Source: Paraburkholderia sp. PGU19 (GTDB lineage Bacteria > Pseudomonadota > Gammaproteobacteria > Burkholderiales > Burkholderiaceae). Taken from it: a stretch of 64,000 bases of DNA. Made by a program: the position numbers and the translations under genes. The number at the start of each line of letters is the position of its first letter. Within the stretch, counting starts at the first letter, position 1. Positions 46,193 to 55,285 of the stretch are shown one piece after another. The DNA is taken from assembly GCF_013426915.1 (NCBI RefSeq), contig NZ_AP023182.1, positions 806,001 to 870,000 on the forward strand, written 5' to 3'. The notes beneath the pieces were generated by a model. That model worked only from the letters and a program-made list of their open reading frames with translations, was not told the DNA's origin and made no database searches.

Positions 46193-47182
46193 TTAAAGCT
46201 TCGCCTTGAGCATGGCGATGACCTTGTCGGATGGCCTGAACGAGCCCCTGCGCAGTTCCGGAGGAACGATTGCGTTGAGGGCTTCTAGCTTCTCGGTAGG
46301 GTCGGCACGGGTGTAGATTTCAGTAGTAGCCAGATCGCTATGTCCGAGCCAGAGAGACACTTTTCGGATATCGTTCGTGCTCTGCAGTACTATCATTGCG
46401 CACGTATGCCTCAAGACGTGCGGCGAAACACGTTTCTGTAACAACGAAGGGCACTTCTGGCTCGCCGCCTCAACGTGATGTTTGAGGACATAGGCAAACC
46501 CCCACCGGCTCATCGCCTCACCCCGCGCATTGATGAACAACTCCGGTACTCGGGCCGTTCCCCGTACCGCGATCCACGCACGTAACGCATTGGCGGTCGC
46601 CTTCCAGAGGGGGAGCGCACGCTCACGCCGTCCCTTACCATGAACGCGGATGCTCATCGACGTCAGTGCAATATCCGTCATCTGCAACCCCGTCAATTCT
46701 GAAACGCGCAGACCACCGCAGATAGCCAGATGCAGCATTGCCCGATCCCGGATTCCCTCACGTGTTGTCGGGTCTGGTGCATCGAGCAAAGCCCGGACTT
46801 CCTTTTCTAACAGGTATGGTACCAGCCTCGAGTCCGTCTTCTTGTATGGAATGCAAAGAACACGCCTTATCTGCTCGAGCACGATGGGCTCGCGATACTC
46901 GAGGAAGTGGAAGAATGACCTGATTGCTGCCAGTCGCACATTGCGGGTCTCCGGTGAGTTTTTTCGTTCATCTTCAAGATACTCGAGAAACGCACTGATC
47001 ATTCCGGCGTCGAGCTGCTCCAGCGCGAGTGACGAGGGAGACACCTTAAGCCGTTCCGCGGCAAACTCGAACAGGAGCTGGAAGCTGGAGGCATAAGAGT
47101 CGCAGGTGTGTTGACTGGCACCTCTCTGATGTGCGAGGGTCTCGCGAAGGAATGCCGAGACGTGGGGAGCTAATGGAGTCAT
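46193..47182 (-). CDS. ritC: RIT tyrosine recombinase, third gene
   Basis: A 329-residue site-specific recombinase. The N-terminal SAM-like core-binding domain (SQHTCDSYASSFQLLFEFAA) precedes the catalytic domain with Arg in CGGLRVSELTGL, Lys in HGKGRRERALPL, HVLRHTCA, LGHSDLATTEIYTR with the Tyr nucleophile. Its ATG overlaps the ritB stop (ATGA), so translation is coupled. All catalytic residues are present. The three RIT recombinases are thought to act together to move the element. Confidence 0.93.
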   Translation of the reverse strand: MTPLAPHVSAFLRETLAHQRGASQHTCDSYASSFQLLFEFAAERLKVSPSSLALEQLDAGMISAFLEYLEDERKNSPETRNVRLAAIRSFFHFLEYREPIVLEQIRRVLCIPYKKTDSRLVPYLLEKEVRALLDAPDPTTREGIRDRAMLHLAICGGLRVSELTGLQMTDIALTSMSIRVHGKGRRERALPLWKATANALRAWIAVRGTARVPELFINARGEAMSRWGFAYVLKHHVEAASQKCPSLLQKRVSPHVLRHTCAMIVLQSTNDIRKVSLWLGHSDLATTEIYTRADPTEKLEALNAIVPPELRRGSFRPSDKVIAMLKAKL

Positions 47183-48087
47183 TTCTGTTCTCCGATGAGG
47201 AAGTCCTCGGCGGTGGCCGCAATATCGCGCAAGAGCTCCGGAGTGGCTTCGAGGTACCAGTAGGTGTCCTTGATGTTGGCGTGCCCCAAGTACGTCGCAA
47301 GGGCCAGCATGTGCTGCCCGACGCGGTCCCGGCCTTCAGGGCTCGCTTCGAGTGCACGAATGGCGAACGTGTGCCTGAGCCCATGCAACCGTGGGCTCTG
47401 ACCGTTGTAGGAAGGGCCAATGCAAGCCAGTTTCAGCAGCTTCCGGAACGTCCAGTAGGCAATGGTGTACCTGAGTGGATGACCGTCGTCATCAACAAAC
47501 ACATGGTCATCGCCCGGATGTGCCAGTCGCCGCATCGTAAGATACTTGTGCAGACCCTCCGTCGCCGTATCGTGCAGAGGAACCAGACGACTCTTCTGGA
47601 ATTTGCTCTTTCGAATGACGAGCCCCTCCGGCGTAATGTCGGCAGACCGTAGATTCAGGGCTTCCGATACGCGCAGACCAGTGGCGGACAGCAGAGCGAT
47701 CAACGCAGCATATGTCTGTGGGCGCAAGGCATTGGTGGGCTCGAGTTTCAGCGCAGCGTCGATCAGTCGTTCAATGTCGGTCCGTGTATAAATGTACGGA
47801 GCCCGCCGTATCTTTCGGTAGGCGAAGTACCGCGCAGGCGGCAACTCATGGTTCTGATCCTCGATGGACAGGTACCGCGCGAATCTGCATACGGTCCTCA
47901 GCCGCGCGTCACGCTGGGCTACCGACGCAGCCTCAGTTGCCCAGTCGATAGCAGTCTGTGCGCGGACGTGCGTTTCACCGCGATTGGCTGCAAAGCGCGC
48001 GAAGCTACGCAACAGATATTCCACGTTCGACATCTTGAATCCCGCGACACGACAAGCAGCGAGATAGGACTCCACGGCGGACATCAT
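47179..48087 (-). CDS. ritB: RIT tyrosine recombinase, second gene
   Basis: A 302-residue tyrosine recombinase with catalytic Arg in SATGLRVSEALNL, Lys in IRKSKFQKSRLVPL, HGLRHTFAIRAL, and LGHANIKDTYWYLEA with the Tyr. The start ATG at 48087 overlaps the ritA stop (ATGA) and has GGAGG upstream; ATG at 48084 is equally possible. It ends overlapping ritC. Confidence 0.93.
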   Translation of the reverse strand: MMSAVESYLAACRVAGFKMSNVEYLLRSFARFAANRGETHVRAQTAIDWATEAASVAQRDARLRTVCRFARYLSIEDQNHELPPARYFAYRKIRRAPYIYTRTDIERLIDAALKLEPTNALRPQTYAALIALLSATGLRVSEALNLRSADITPEGLVIRKSKFQKSRLVPLHDTATEGLHKYLTMRRLAHPGDDHVFVDDDGHPLRYTIAYWTFRKLLKLACIGPSYNGQSPRLHGLRHTFAIRALEASPEGRDRVGQHMLALATYLGHANIKDTYWYLEATPELLRDIAATAEDFLIGEQK

Positions 48088-49331
48088 TTCATCACCTCCG
48101 GCCACGGCTGGGCGATTCGCCTTAGAAGTGCAAAGTCAATCCTGGCGTAATAGGCCGTCGTGTCGATACCGCGGTGCCTGAGAATCATGCCGATCTGGTC
48201 GAGGGGAAGACCATGACGCAACATCTCGGTCGCCGCTGTGTGTCGCAGCAGATGTGCGCCCTTGGCGGGTGAACTCACCTTGGCCCGCTTGAGCGCGCGT
48301 TTCACTACCGAGGAAATGCCATCGCCCGAAACAAACGGCCTGAAGGGGGCAATGTTGCGTACGAAGACGCGGCCATCTCCTGTCACTCGGGATCGGGATT
48401 CGAGATAGCGCAGGAGTGCCTCACCAGCGTCTTGGGGCAGCGGGAGTCTAACTTCATAACGACCCTTACCCGAGACCCGCAGCGTCCCGGTTTCCCACTC
48501 AATGTCTCTCATTTGAAGGTTTGCGAGGTCGCCCGCACGCAACCCGAGTCGCACGAGCAACAGAATGATCGCGCGGTCGCGAAGTGTTCGAAGTGAATGG
48601 CCATCGCAAGCGGCTATCAGACGGTCAACATCGTCAGGCGCAAGACACTGCGGGAGTGTCGACAGGCGCCAGTGCGCTAGTGCGGGAACCGCTTGGTCGA
48701 GACCGGCTCGACACAGGCCGTGAACACCCAGATAACGCAGGAAGGCCCGCGCGCTGGTGACCCGCTTTTCGGCCGTACTGACACTGCACTTGCCAACACT
48801 GTCCAGCAGGAACGTCCGCACGCGCTTCGGATCCCATCCCCCGACATCGTGCCCAAGTAACTCGAGCATTGTCGTGGCATCGCGACAGTACAGCCGAAGT
48901 GTCGCCGGCTTTGCGCCCCGGTGCCTTTGCATCCACTGCCGGAAGCCGCTGATGATGTTGGGTTCGCAAATCTCGGCCGTTGCAGGTTTCCCTGCCTGAC
49001 AGACACCGATCCCGATCAGGTACTCACGAAAGCACTTCGCTCCGAAGTAAACGTGGTGGTTTGCTTTGCCTCCCTTTGCATCTGGACAACTGCACGTCGG
49101 AAGATGTCGACGGAAGATTTCCAACATCTGCGGACCTACCTCAGCCAGAGGTCGGCTACTCATCTGCATGAAGCGGCCCAGATGATCGGCGGCACGTATG
49201 TACCGCTGGGCGCTGGCCGCTGAATATCCGTCCCGCTCCAACGCATCAGCAAAGCCGTCAATGAAGGCGCCGGCCGGTCCCGTACGCAGGCGCCTCAAAG
49301 TCTTGGGTGCTACCAGGTATGTGTCTAGCAT
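48084..49331 (-). CDS. ritA: RIT tyrosine recombinase, first gene
   Basis: A 415-residue recombinase, the largest of the trio. ATG at 49331 with GGAGG upstream starts MLDTYLVAPKTLRRLRTGPA; the frame is open further upstream but only across element-end and IS91 DNA. A cysteine-bearing insertion (PTCSCPDAKGGKANHHVYFG) is in the N-terminal half. The catalytic domain has LGLRAGDLANLQM, SGKGRYEVRLPL, HLLRHTAATEML and LRHRGIDTTAYYARI. The order ritA-ritB-ritC and both overlaps match known RITs. Confidence 0.92.
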   Translation of the reverse strand: MLDTYLVAPKTLRRLRTGPAGAFIDGFADALERDGYSAASAQRYIRAADHLGRFMQMSSRPLAEVGPQMLEIFRRHLPTCSCPDAKGGKANHHVYFGAKCFREYLIGIGVCQAGKPATAEICEPNIISGFRQWMQRHRGAKPATLRLYCRDATTMLELLGHDVGGWDPKRVRTFLLDSVGKCSVSTAEKRVTSARAFLRYLGVHGLCRAGLDQAVPALAHWRLSTLPQCLAPDDVDRLIAACDGHSLRTLRDRAIILLLVRLGLRAGDLANLQMRDIEWETGTLRVSGKGRYEVRLPLPQDAGEALLRYLESRSRVTGDGRVFVRNIAPFRPFVSGDGISSVVKRALKRAKVSSPAKGAHLLRHTAATEMLRHGLPLDQIGMILRHRGIDTTAYYARIDFALLRRIAQPWPEVMK

Positions 49332-49478
49332 CACGTCCTCCAGTGATGATTGCCCGTGAAAGCCAGACCACGATAGCAACGGAGGGGCGCGTTTTAATGG
49401 GGAGTAAAAACACAGAATTGTTCGGTCTGAGGCTCCGAACATGCTTTCGGACTCGCTGTTAGCCAGGACTCCCCATAA

Positions 49479-49510
49479 GGCACGTAATGGAGTGCACTCC
49501 ATTACGTGCC
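49479..49510. repeat. 32-bp perfect palindrome at the right RIT boundary
   Basis: GGCACGTAATGGAGTG and its reverse complement CACTCCATTACGTGCC abut without a spacer. The left arm starts with the reverse complement of the core CGTGCC, and the right arm ends with the core itself. Together with the preceding ACTCCCCATAA (49468-49478) it makes an inverted copy of the expected joined ends of the element. Confidence 0.85.
49505..49510. repeat. 6-bp core/target duplication, right copy (CGTGCC)
   Basis: This copy directly precedes the resumed transposase reading frame at 49511 and matches 46107-46112. Confidence 0.75.
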
Positions 49511-50520
49511 GCAATAGACATTGCCCGAAGTGCCAGTCGCTCGCCCGCGCGCAATGGCTTGAACGCCGGCAGGCCGAGCTGCTTCCCGAGACCGAGTACT
49601 TCCATGTCGTCTTCACGCTTCCCGAACCCATCGCGGCTCTCGCGTACCAGAACAAACGCGTGCTCTACGACATGCTGTTTCGCGCCAGCGCCGAGACGCT
49701 GCGCACGATCGCCGCCGACCCCAGACATCTCGGTGCCGAAATCGGCTTCATCACGATCCTGCACACGTGGGGGCAGAATCTGCTGCATCATCCGCACGTG
49801 CATTGCGTTGTGCCGGGCGGCGGCATCGCCCCGGATGGCGAGCACTGGATCGCCTGCCGTCCCGGCTTCTTCCTGCCGGTGCGGGTCCTGTCACGGCTCT
49901 TCCGACGGCTCTTTACACAGCAGCTGCGCCGCGCATTCGACGCCGGCACGTTGCGCTTCCATGGCCAGCTCGAGCCGCTGCGTGATGCCCGGGCGTTCGC
50001 GGCCTGGCTTGCATCCGCGGCACGGGCGGAGTGGGTGGTCTACGCCAAGCCACCCTTTGGCGGTGCCGAACACGTGCTCGATTACCTGGGCCGCTACACC
50101 CACCGCGTCGCCATCTCCAACAACCGGTTGCTCGCCTTCGACGGGCACACCGTGCAGTTCCGCTGGAAGGACTACCGGCACGAGTCCAGACAAAGAACCA
50201 TGACGCTCACGGCCGACGAGTTCATCCGTCGCTTCCTGCTGCATGTGCTGCCTGACGGCTTCAAGCGCATTCGCAGCTACGGGTGGCTCGCCAACTGCCA
50301 CCGTGCCGACAGGCTCGCCACCTGCAGGCAACTGCTCGGTGTCGAGGCTCCCGCCGCTGCCGCAGCCGAGCCCGGGGAAGACTACCGTGACCGCTACCAG
50401 CGACTCACCGGCAAGTCACTGCGTGACTGCCCCGTATGTGGCAAGGGACACATGCTCCGCATCGAAGACATGCCCGGCACCCTTCCACGAGCCCCGCCAC
50501 GTGCCACCCATGCGCGCTAG
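49511..50520 (+). pseudogene. IS91-family transposase, 3' part (split gene)
   Basis: Resumes with RNRHCPKCQSLARAQWLERR, completing the IS91 zinc motif. It continues with HVVFTLPEPIAALAYQNKRV, GFITILHTWGQNLLHHPHVH (the HUH-type metal site) and CVVPGG, then YLGRYTHRVAISNNRLLAFD with the catalytic Tyr region and LHVLPDGFKRIRSYGWLANC near the end. The frame is intact to a TAG at 50520, so only the RIT insertion disables the gene. Confidence 0.92.
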
Positions 50521-51097
50521 TTGCCACCGCACCTGTTTCCGTACACGTTCGCCTTTCCTGACGAGGCCAACGCGGCTGCACTCGTGCCTTCGACCCACTG
50601 GCGCACCAGCGTACTCCAGAACGGCGGGTGATCTGCCGGTTCACGCGCACATTCCCGCTTCCTTTACAGGTGATGCTTCCCACTCCCGCCGGAAGTCCCG
50701 GTCTGATCGCCCCTGCAAGACATCACAAATTACCGCGGCGGTCATTCAATGCCCATAGCGGCCACCGCCTGTGGAGCGGTTCAGCACAAACATTTTTTTG
50801 ATTACCGGTCGCGGATCAGGTCCGACGACATGGTGATGCGCTGGTTGCCGCGACCGCCAACCAAAAAAATCTCGGCATTATGCGAAGCTTTACATAAGGC
50901 CGACGTCTTGTCATTGAGCGGAGATACTGAGCGGCCGGTCGACGCCCCATACCGACCGTTGCAAACCTGACGACAACCACGGTACCTGCCCAGCGTTGCG
51001 CCGGCAGGATGCAAACAGATATCGCAGGCATGCAAAAGCCAGCTATCGTCATGCACTCAGCCCTGTGCGCGTGGGCAATGCCGCCTTTACGTCGCGG
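50521..51097. other. no supported gene; probable right end of the IS91-type element
   Basis: No coding region recognised. The replication-origin end of the IS91 element should lie here, but no diagnostic hairpin plus target could be pinned down by eye. Confidence 0.35.
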
Positions 51098-51535
51098 TCA
51101 TGCACTGCCAAGCATTGATCCGCGGCAGGCGGAATGGCCGCAATGACACGCGTACTGGGCACGGATGTCGTCGGTTATCTCGCCGTCGATCGCGAGACCG
51201 TAGTCGATATAAAGTTCTTCGTCAGGGCTGATGTTGGTGAGTGCGTGGATGAAGACGCGATCGCCCGTCTCGATCGCCTCGCAGTTGGGCGCGCATGCAT
51301 GGTTCAGGAAACGGGCGCTGTTCCCGCCGCGACTGCCATCGATGACGCGGCCGTCAGACAGACCGAACACGAACGTATGGCCGGCCTCCGACCGCTGGCG
51401 TGCCGCTGCCCGCCGCCAGCTGATCACTTCACCCTTGTACTCGATGAGCCGTTCGCCTGCGGCGATTGGCTGAAGCGCAAACAGTCCCTGGCCATGCACG
51501 GAGGAACGTCGCGCGGTTATACGTCGCAGTCGCAT
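51098..51535 (-). CDS. SET-domain protein (putative lysine methyltransferase)
   Basis: A 145-residue protein that is almost wholly a SET domain plus post-SET: SSVHGQGLFALQPIAAGERL at 11-30, RFLNHACAPNCEA (the NHxCxPN pseudoknot motif), EELYIDYGLA, and a C-terminal CHCGHSACRG (CxC...C) zinc-type tail. These are the SAM-binding and catalytic signatures of protein lysine methyltransferases. No leader or effector signal is visible. It probably methylates a bacterial nucleoid or ribosomal protein. It lies between the IS91 element and the T6SS region. Confidence 0.88.
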   Translation of the reverse strand: MRLRRITARRSSVHGQGLFALQPIAAGERLIEYKGEVISWRRAAARQRSEAGHTFVFGLSDGRVIDGSRGGNSARFLNHACAPNCEAIETGDRVFIHALTNISPDEELYIDYGLAIDGEITDDIRAQYACHCGHSACRGSMLGSA

Positions 51536-52106
51536 GGTTATGTTTCCCTTCGATACGTCTCTGTCTTCGTCATTCCCGTTAAGGTGCGAAGCATATCGCT
51601 GCCGTCGGGCATATTCAACGACTCACATCGCATGGTGTCCAATTGTGCGCAACTAACGGTCTGTGATTTATCCCTGCCTGCCCCGCTTCGCCACCCCCCG
51701 CCGACAGGGAGTGACCGCTGGATCGTCCGCGCAAGGAAGGGTATGCAAGGCGCGGAAAACGCGGCAAATGTCTTTCTGGAGCCTCGCGGGTTGCCGGGAG
51801 CGGACCAGCTGCGATAGGGTGAGTGTCCTGTCCCGCGATCGACCCGCGTGGTTTGTTCGAAGGCCGCTACCGGGAGTTGCTGAGCCACTTCACGGTCATC
51901 AGCGCGACAGACGGAAACCACGGAACAGGTCTGGCTGCATCCATCGTGTGATGGTCCAAGTGCGACGTCTGAAAATCTGACACCGGGAAGTCAGAAGGTC
52001 TGCCAATTGTCGTTGCCGGCGCCAACTGGCTCGGCGACCTGCTTCCTGGCTGCAACCGCCACACTTGGCGAACTGTTTTTGACTGCAGCGAGTCAAGCGT
52101 CAAGTA
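51536..52106. other. no supported gene
   Basis: The stretch between the SET gene and the large hypothetical gene shows no recognised coding region. If the latter is a toxin, an immunity gene would be expected near here or on the other side, but none was identified. Confidence 0.35.
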
Positions 52107-53894
52107 CTAGCTGGCAGCGACGAATGCAACGGCCTTACCGGTCATCGAGTCATGCCCATGGTGATGCACTGCGTGATCGAGCAGTCCCTGTATGCTGCCG
52201 CGTGTTTCCGTGGGGCTCGCGCGGAATTTGAAACCGGAGCTTTGCAGATACTGCGCGCCATAACCCTTGAGCCGTGAAAAATAGGCCACTCCACTGTTAT
52301 ACGTCGCGCGATCGACTACCTCTCTCCCACTTTCGTTTTCGTCTCTGAACAGATTGACCAGTGTCATCAGGCTGCCGCAAATGCCAGTGTTGAGCGTGAG
52401 CATGGGAATCAGCGGACTGGCGTCGCATCCTTCCTGGAAGAAGGCCGTGAACCTGTCGACGTCGTGGATGATCCCGCCTTTGTCTGGGTCCATGTTCGGT
52501 TGAAACTCGAGGCCGCGCGGACCAGGATCGCGCGTGGCAAGTTCTCGTTCCTCAAGATAGAACTCTCGGGCCTTAACAAGAAATGTGTGAATCTTGCTCT
52601 GCTCCCACAACCGGAATGCGAATTTCACCAGCCATTCCACGCCCGTGACGATGGCTGATACCAGGCTGCCGGCACCCGGCAAGAAAGAACTGAGCGCCAT
52701 TGATACCGCACCCTTCAGGGTGGTCCACAGGCCCTGAAAAACGCCCTTTTGCATTTCGCCTTCTAGCGATGCCGCGATCAGTTCGGGATGGCCCGCGTTG
52801 AGCTGGATTCGGCGTCGCTCGAGCCAGGCTCCCACTTTTTCCGCTGCCGCGCGCAAGGTCTTGACGATGCCCGCACCGAGATCCATCGCAGCGCCGACGA
52901 ACGGCGCCGCGCTTGCGAGACACTGCGTCACAACAATCTTGATCAACGATCGGACGATACCGCCGGACAGCGTGAATGTGGAAGCCGAAGCACCGAGCAG
53001 AGCATTCTTGATTTTCTCGAATGCCCAGGTAACGGCGCTTTCTATTTCCCGGCGCAGATTGTTGAGTGTCTCCGTAATGGTAACGACGGCCGCGCCGGCT
53101 ACCGTGGCGGGTAGCATCCACGGGTTGAGGAACAGCGCAGGGTCGTCCTTGATCATCTCAAAACCGGCCTTGGTGGTCGGATAAGTCCACGTGACCTTCG
53201 ACTTGATCGGGCCACTGCTGGTATTGTCCATAGCGGGCCTGACAGTGCCTGACGGCGACCACCGACGCTCTCTGCCGAGCGGTTGACTGATGCCGAACGT
53301 CTCGTCGATCGTTTTGCCTGCCTTCGGTAGTGTTTTGACGGCCGTTGAAGAAGCGCTGACGATCGCCTGTGCAGAAACCGGATGTCCTCCGATATCCACA
53401 TGCCTGCTCGCCTGACTGACGCTGTCCAGATGGTTCACGTTCGCTGCGAATCCGGCGCCTATTGCGCCGCCTACAGCCGCCACGCCCTCGAGAGCAATGT
53501 TGAAGCAGTTCATGTCGATTTCGATATTGCCCAACAGATAGAGCACGCCGTAGCGCGAGTGGGGAATATCGAATGAGCGGATTCTATTGCGTGCAGCACT
53601 TGCCGACGGTTGTGCGGGCGCGACGCTCTTGGCTTCTCTGTAGATGTACTCCATCAGTCCGCCGCTTTCGCTGTTACGCGAAACCTTGGACCAGTCGCCG
53701 CCTTTCTCGGCCAGGTAGTCGTCTAACGCGTCGCGCAATGTGGCGGCCTTGAGAGCATCGAAGCGTGCCGTACACCAGGCGGCGTACGCCACGTCGACAC
53801 GACTGGTGCTCGCGCCGCGCGATCTGAATGTCAGCGCCGTGCGCCGGATCCATTCGCTCGCATTGACGACTACCAATGGTCCTTTTGCGCCCAT
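52107..53894 (-). CDS. large unrecognised protein with hydrophobic segments, candidate T6SS-linked effector
   Basis: A 595-residue protein without a family I recognise. The N-terminal 120 residues are helical and polar (NASEWIRRTALTFRSRG; TLRDALDDYLAEKGGDWSKV). Glycine/alanine-rich hydrophobic stretches lie at about 133-155 (ALEGVAAVGGAIGAGFAANV), 255-275 (LNPWMLPATVAGAAVVTITE), 310-350 and 393-430 (FLPGAGSLVSAIVTGVEWLV). The C-terminus ends in a His-rich DHAVHHHGHDS. There is no signal peptide. Size, membrane-active look and position 1.4 kb from the T6SS genes suggest a pore-forming cargo effector. ATG at 53894 has a purine-rich but very close ribosome site. Confidence 0.7.
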   Translation of the reverse strand: MGAKGPLVVVNASEWIRRTALTFRSRGASTSRVDVAYAAWCTARFDALKAATLRDALDDYLAEKGGDWSKVSRNSESGGLMEYIYREAKSVAPAQPSASAARNRIRSFDIPHSRYGVLYLLGNIEIDMNCFNIALEGVAAVGGAIGAGFAANVNHLDSVSQASRHVDIGGHPVSAQAIVSASSTAVKTLPKAGKTIDETFGISQPLGRERRWSPSGTVRPAMDNTSSGPIKSKVTWTYPTTKAGFEMIKDDPALFLNPWMLPATVAGAAVVTITETLNNLRREIESAVTWAFEKIKNALLGASASTFTLSGGIVRSLIKIVVTQCLASAAPFVGAAMDLGAGIVKTLRAAAEKVGAWLERRRIQLNAGHPELIAASLEGEMQKGVFQGLWTTLKGAVSMALSSFLPGAGSLVSAIVTGVEWLVKFAFRLWEQSKIHTFLVKAREFYLEERELATRDPGPRGLEFQPNMDPDKGGIIHDVDRFTAFFQEGCDASPLIPMLTLNTGICGSLMTLVNLFRDENESGREVVDRATYNSGVAYFSRLKGYGAQYLQSSGFKFRASPTETRGSIQGLLDHAVHHHGHDSMTGKAVAFVAAS

Positions 53895-54033
53895 TTCCTT
53901 CCCCGTATCGCGTTTGTTGATCTACCCGATTGTTGGCAGCAGTATAGCTGCGACGTTTTTATAGCGGATGATCATTCGCTGCATTATTTTGCTCCGTCGC
54001 GGGAGCACATGTTGAGAGCCTGCAGGCGACTCA

Positions 54034-54445
54034 TCACGCAGCCTTGCTGAGCTCACGCATCAGTTCTCGTACCCAGCGGCGCTGATAGTCGGTGAGATGG
54101 CGTGATTCAAAGAGGGCGTCGAGCCGATTCTGCCGGTAAGTCGTGGTGGCAGGAATGCGACCGAAAACGAACACTCTCATGACACGACTGAGATGTGTGA
54201 TCTCTTGTTCGACGAGCGGGTTCGGATACACCTCTTTTGCGTCCTCGTGGCGACGTGCGCGATGTAAAAAGTTGGCGCCGCGAACAATACACGGACGGTC
54301 GCGCGACAGCAATCACTTGCGTATCGTCGTTTTCCCTGAGCGGATCACGACGTCCCGGACACACAGTGCTGCCGTTGATGTGAAGCAGGGCATTCGGCAG
54401 TCTGTCACGGATCCAGACTGAGCCACCAGTTCGCGGAAAAACCAA
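54034..54445 (-). pseudogene. unassigned degraded gene fragment
   Basis: One minus frame from 54445 reads VFPRTGGSVWIRDRLPNALL then HINGSTVCPGRRDPL. After a frameshift another reads LVEQEITHLSRVMRVFVFGR and LTDYQRRWVRELMRELSKAA to a stop at 54034. The parts look like real protein ends but match no family I can name. It may be a relic of a T6SS cargo gene. Confidence 0.4.
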
Positions 54446-55285
54446 ATCTAATTCTGTTTGATGATCTTACTTGTCTATTCGGTCAGGAATATAAAAATCG
54501 TGAGTAAATTCAAGCGATTGATCTCATCGCGTAGTCGAAAAATGGTCGCCCGAAGCATACGGATGAGTAATGCGTAACCGCATCTATTAAATGAATCTAG
54601 AAAATCCCGTACTCCGGATGCCTGTTTCTTCAGGATCCTTGCATCAGTTTCGTTCGCGATGAAAGGCACGGATTACCAGGTATTACCTAAAGTGGGCGTG
54701 CAAGTGGTGGTTGGCGAGCACTAACCATTTGCCGTACGTTCGTACTTTTTATTTCGCTTGCAACCACGACAAATATGACACTGACACTAGACACAGTCGC
54801 CGTTAATCCAGTGAAAAAAATCTCTCTCTCGCACTCGAAAACTCGTCTTGTAGCTGAAAAAAAGCTGTGGTTTAATCCTGCCTGATTAAAAAGCAGGTGA
54901 ACAAGTACCGATCGTGCTTTAGTTCACTACAGCTTTAAAAGAAGTTCCGGTTTCTTTCAGTATGGCCAACTACTCCTGACCAAGGTAGTGCTTCTGGCCA
55001 GGAAGAAATCGCGGGGGCGAGCGCCATTACTACTGCTACCGGCGCTCGATACGGCAGCCTTCCATCCCGAAAGGCGCGCCCGGCCCGTCGTTGTGGGTAG
55101 CCTGATTCAAAGAATATTAAAGAAGGGCGCCCGGGTTGACGACATCCTGTCAGCGGGGTCTGCACGCACATAGGCTGCGAATGCGTTCCCGCGCTCTTCG
55201 AATCAAATTTGCAAGGTGCCCATCGCTCGCGGGCTATGCGAGCGAGTTGTTTCTTAAACACACTCGTGCTTTTCCGGAGAGGTTC
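54446..55285. promoter_or_regulatory. AT-richer spacer upstream of the T6SS operon
   Basis: About 840 bases without a supported gene. The part 54446-54960 is visibly AT-richer than the rest of the window. A possible sigma-70 promoter reads TTGTAG at 54848-54853, 17 bases, TTTAAT at 54871-54876, about 410 bases before tssB; this is weak evidence. No TGGCA-N-TGC sigma-54 element was seen. Confidence 0.35.

Larger units (their letters stand above)
46113..49504 (-). mobile_element. recombinase-in-trio (RIT) element
   Basis: A 3,392-bp insert carrying three minus-strand tyrosine recombinase genes, each overlapping the next by an ATGA. This is the defining layout of RIT elements. The motif TATGGGGAGT or its shorter form recurs at both ends: 46113, 46131, 49395, and inverted at 49468, plus the shortened pair TAATGGAGT (49485) and ACTCCATTA (49496). 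CGTGCC flanks both sides. The element sits inside an otherwise intact IS91-type transposase frame. Confidence 0.88.
45031..50520 (+). mobile_element. IS91-family element (tyrosine recombinase + transposase), interrupted by a RIT element
   Basis: A tyrosine recombinase gene is followed after eight bases by an IS91-type HUH transposase gene; this partner arrangement is known from a branch of IS91 elements. The transposase is split at codon 66 by a 3.4-kb insert. Coordinates cover the two genes only, since the ends of IS91 elements lack inverted repeats and were not identified. Confidence 0.75.

Noticed and set aside
49441..49510. Reading the IS91 transposase as starting at 49441 as an independent gene
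   Set aside because: That start lies in RIT end DNA; the true frame begins at 45917 and resumes at 49511.
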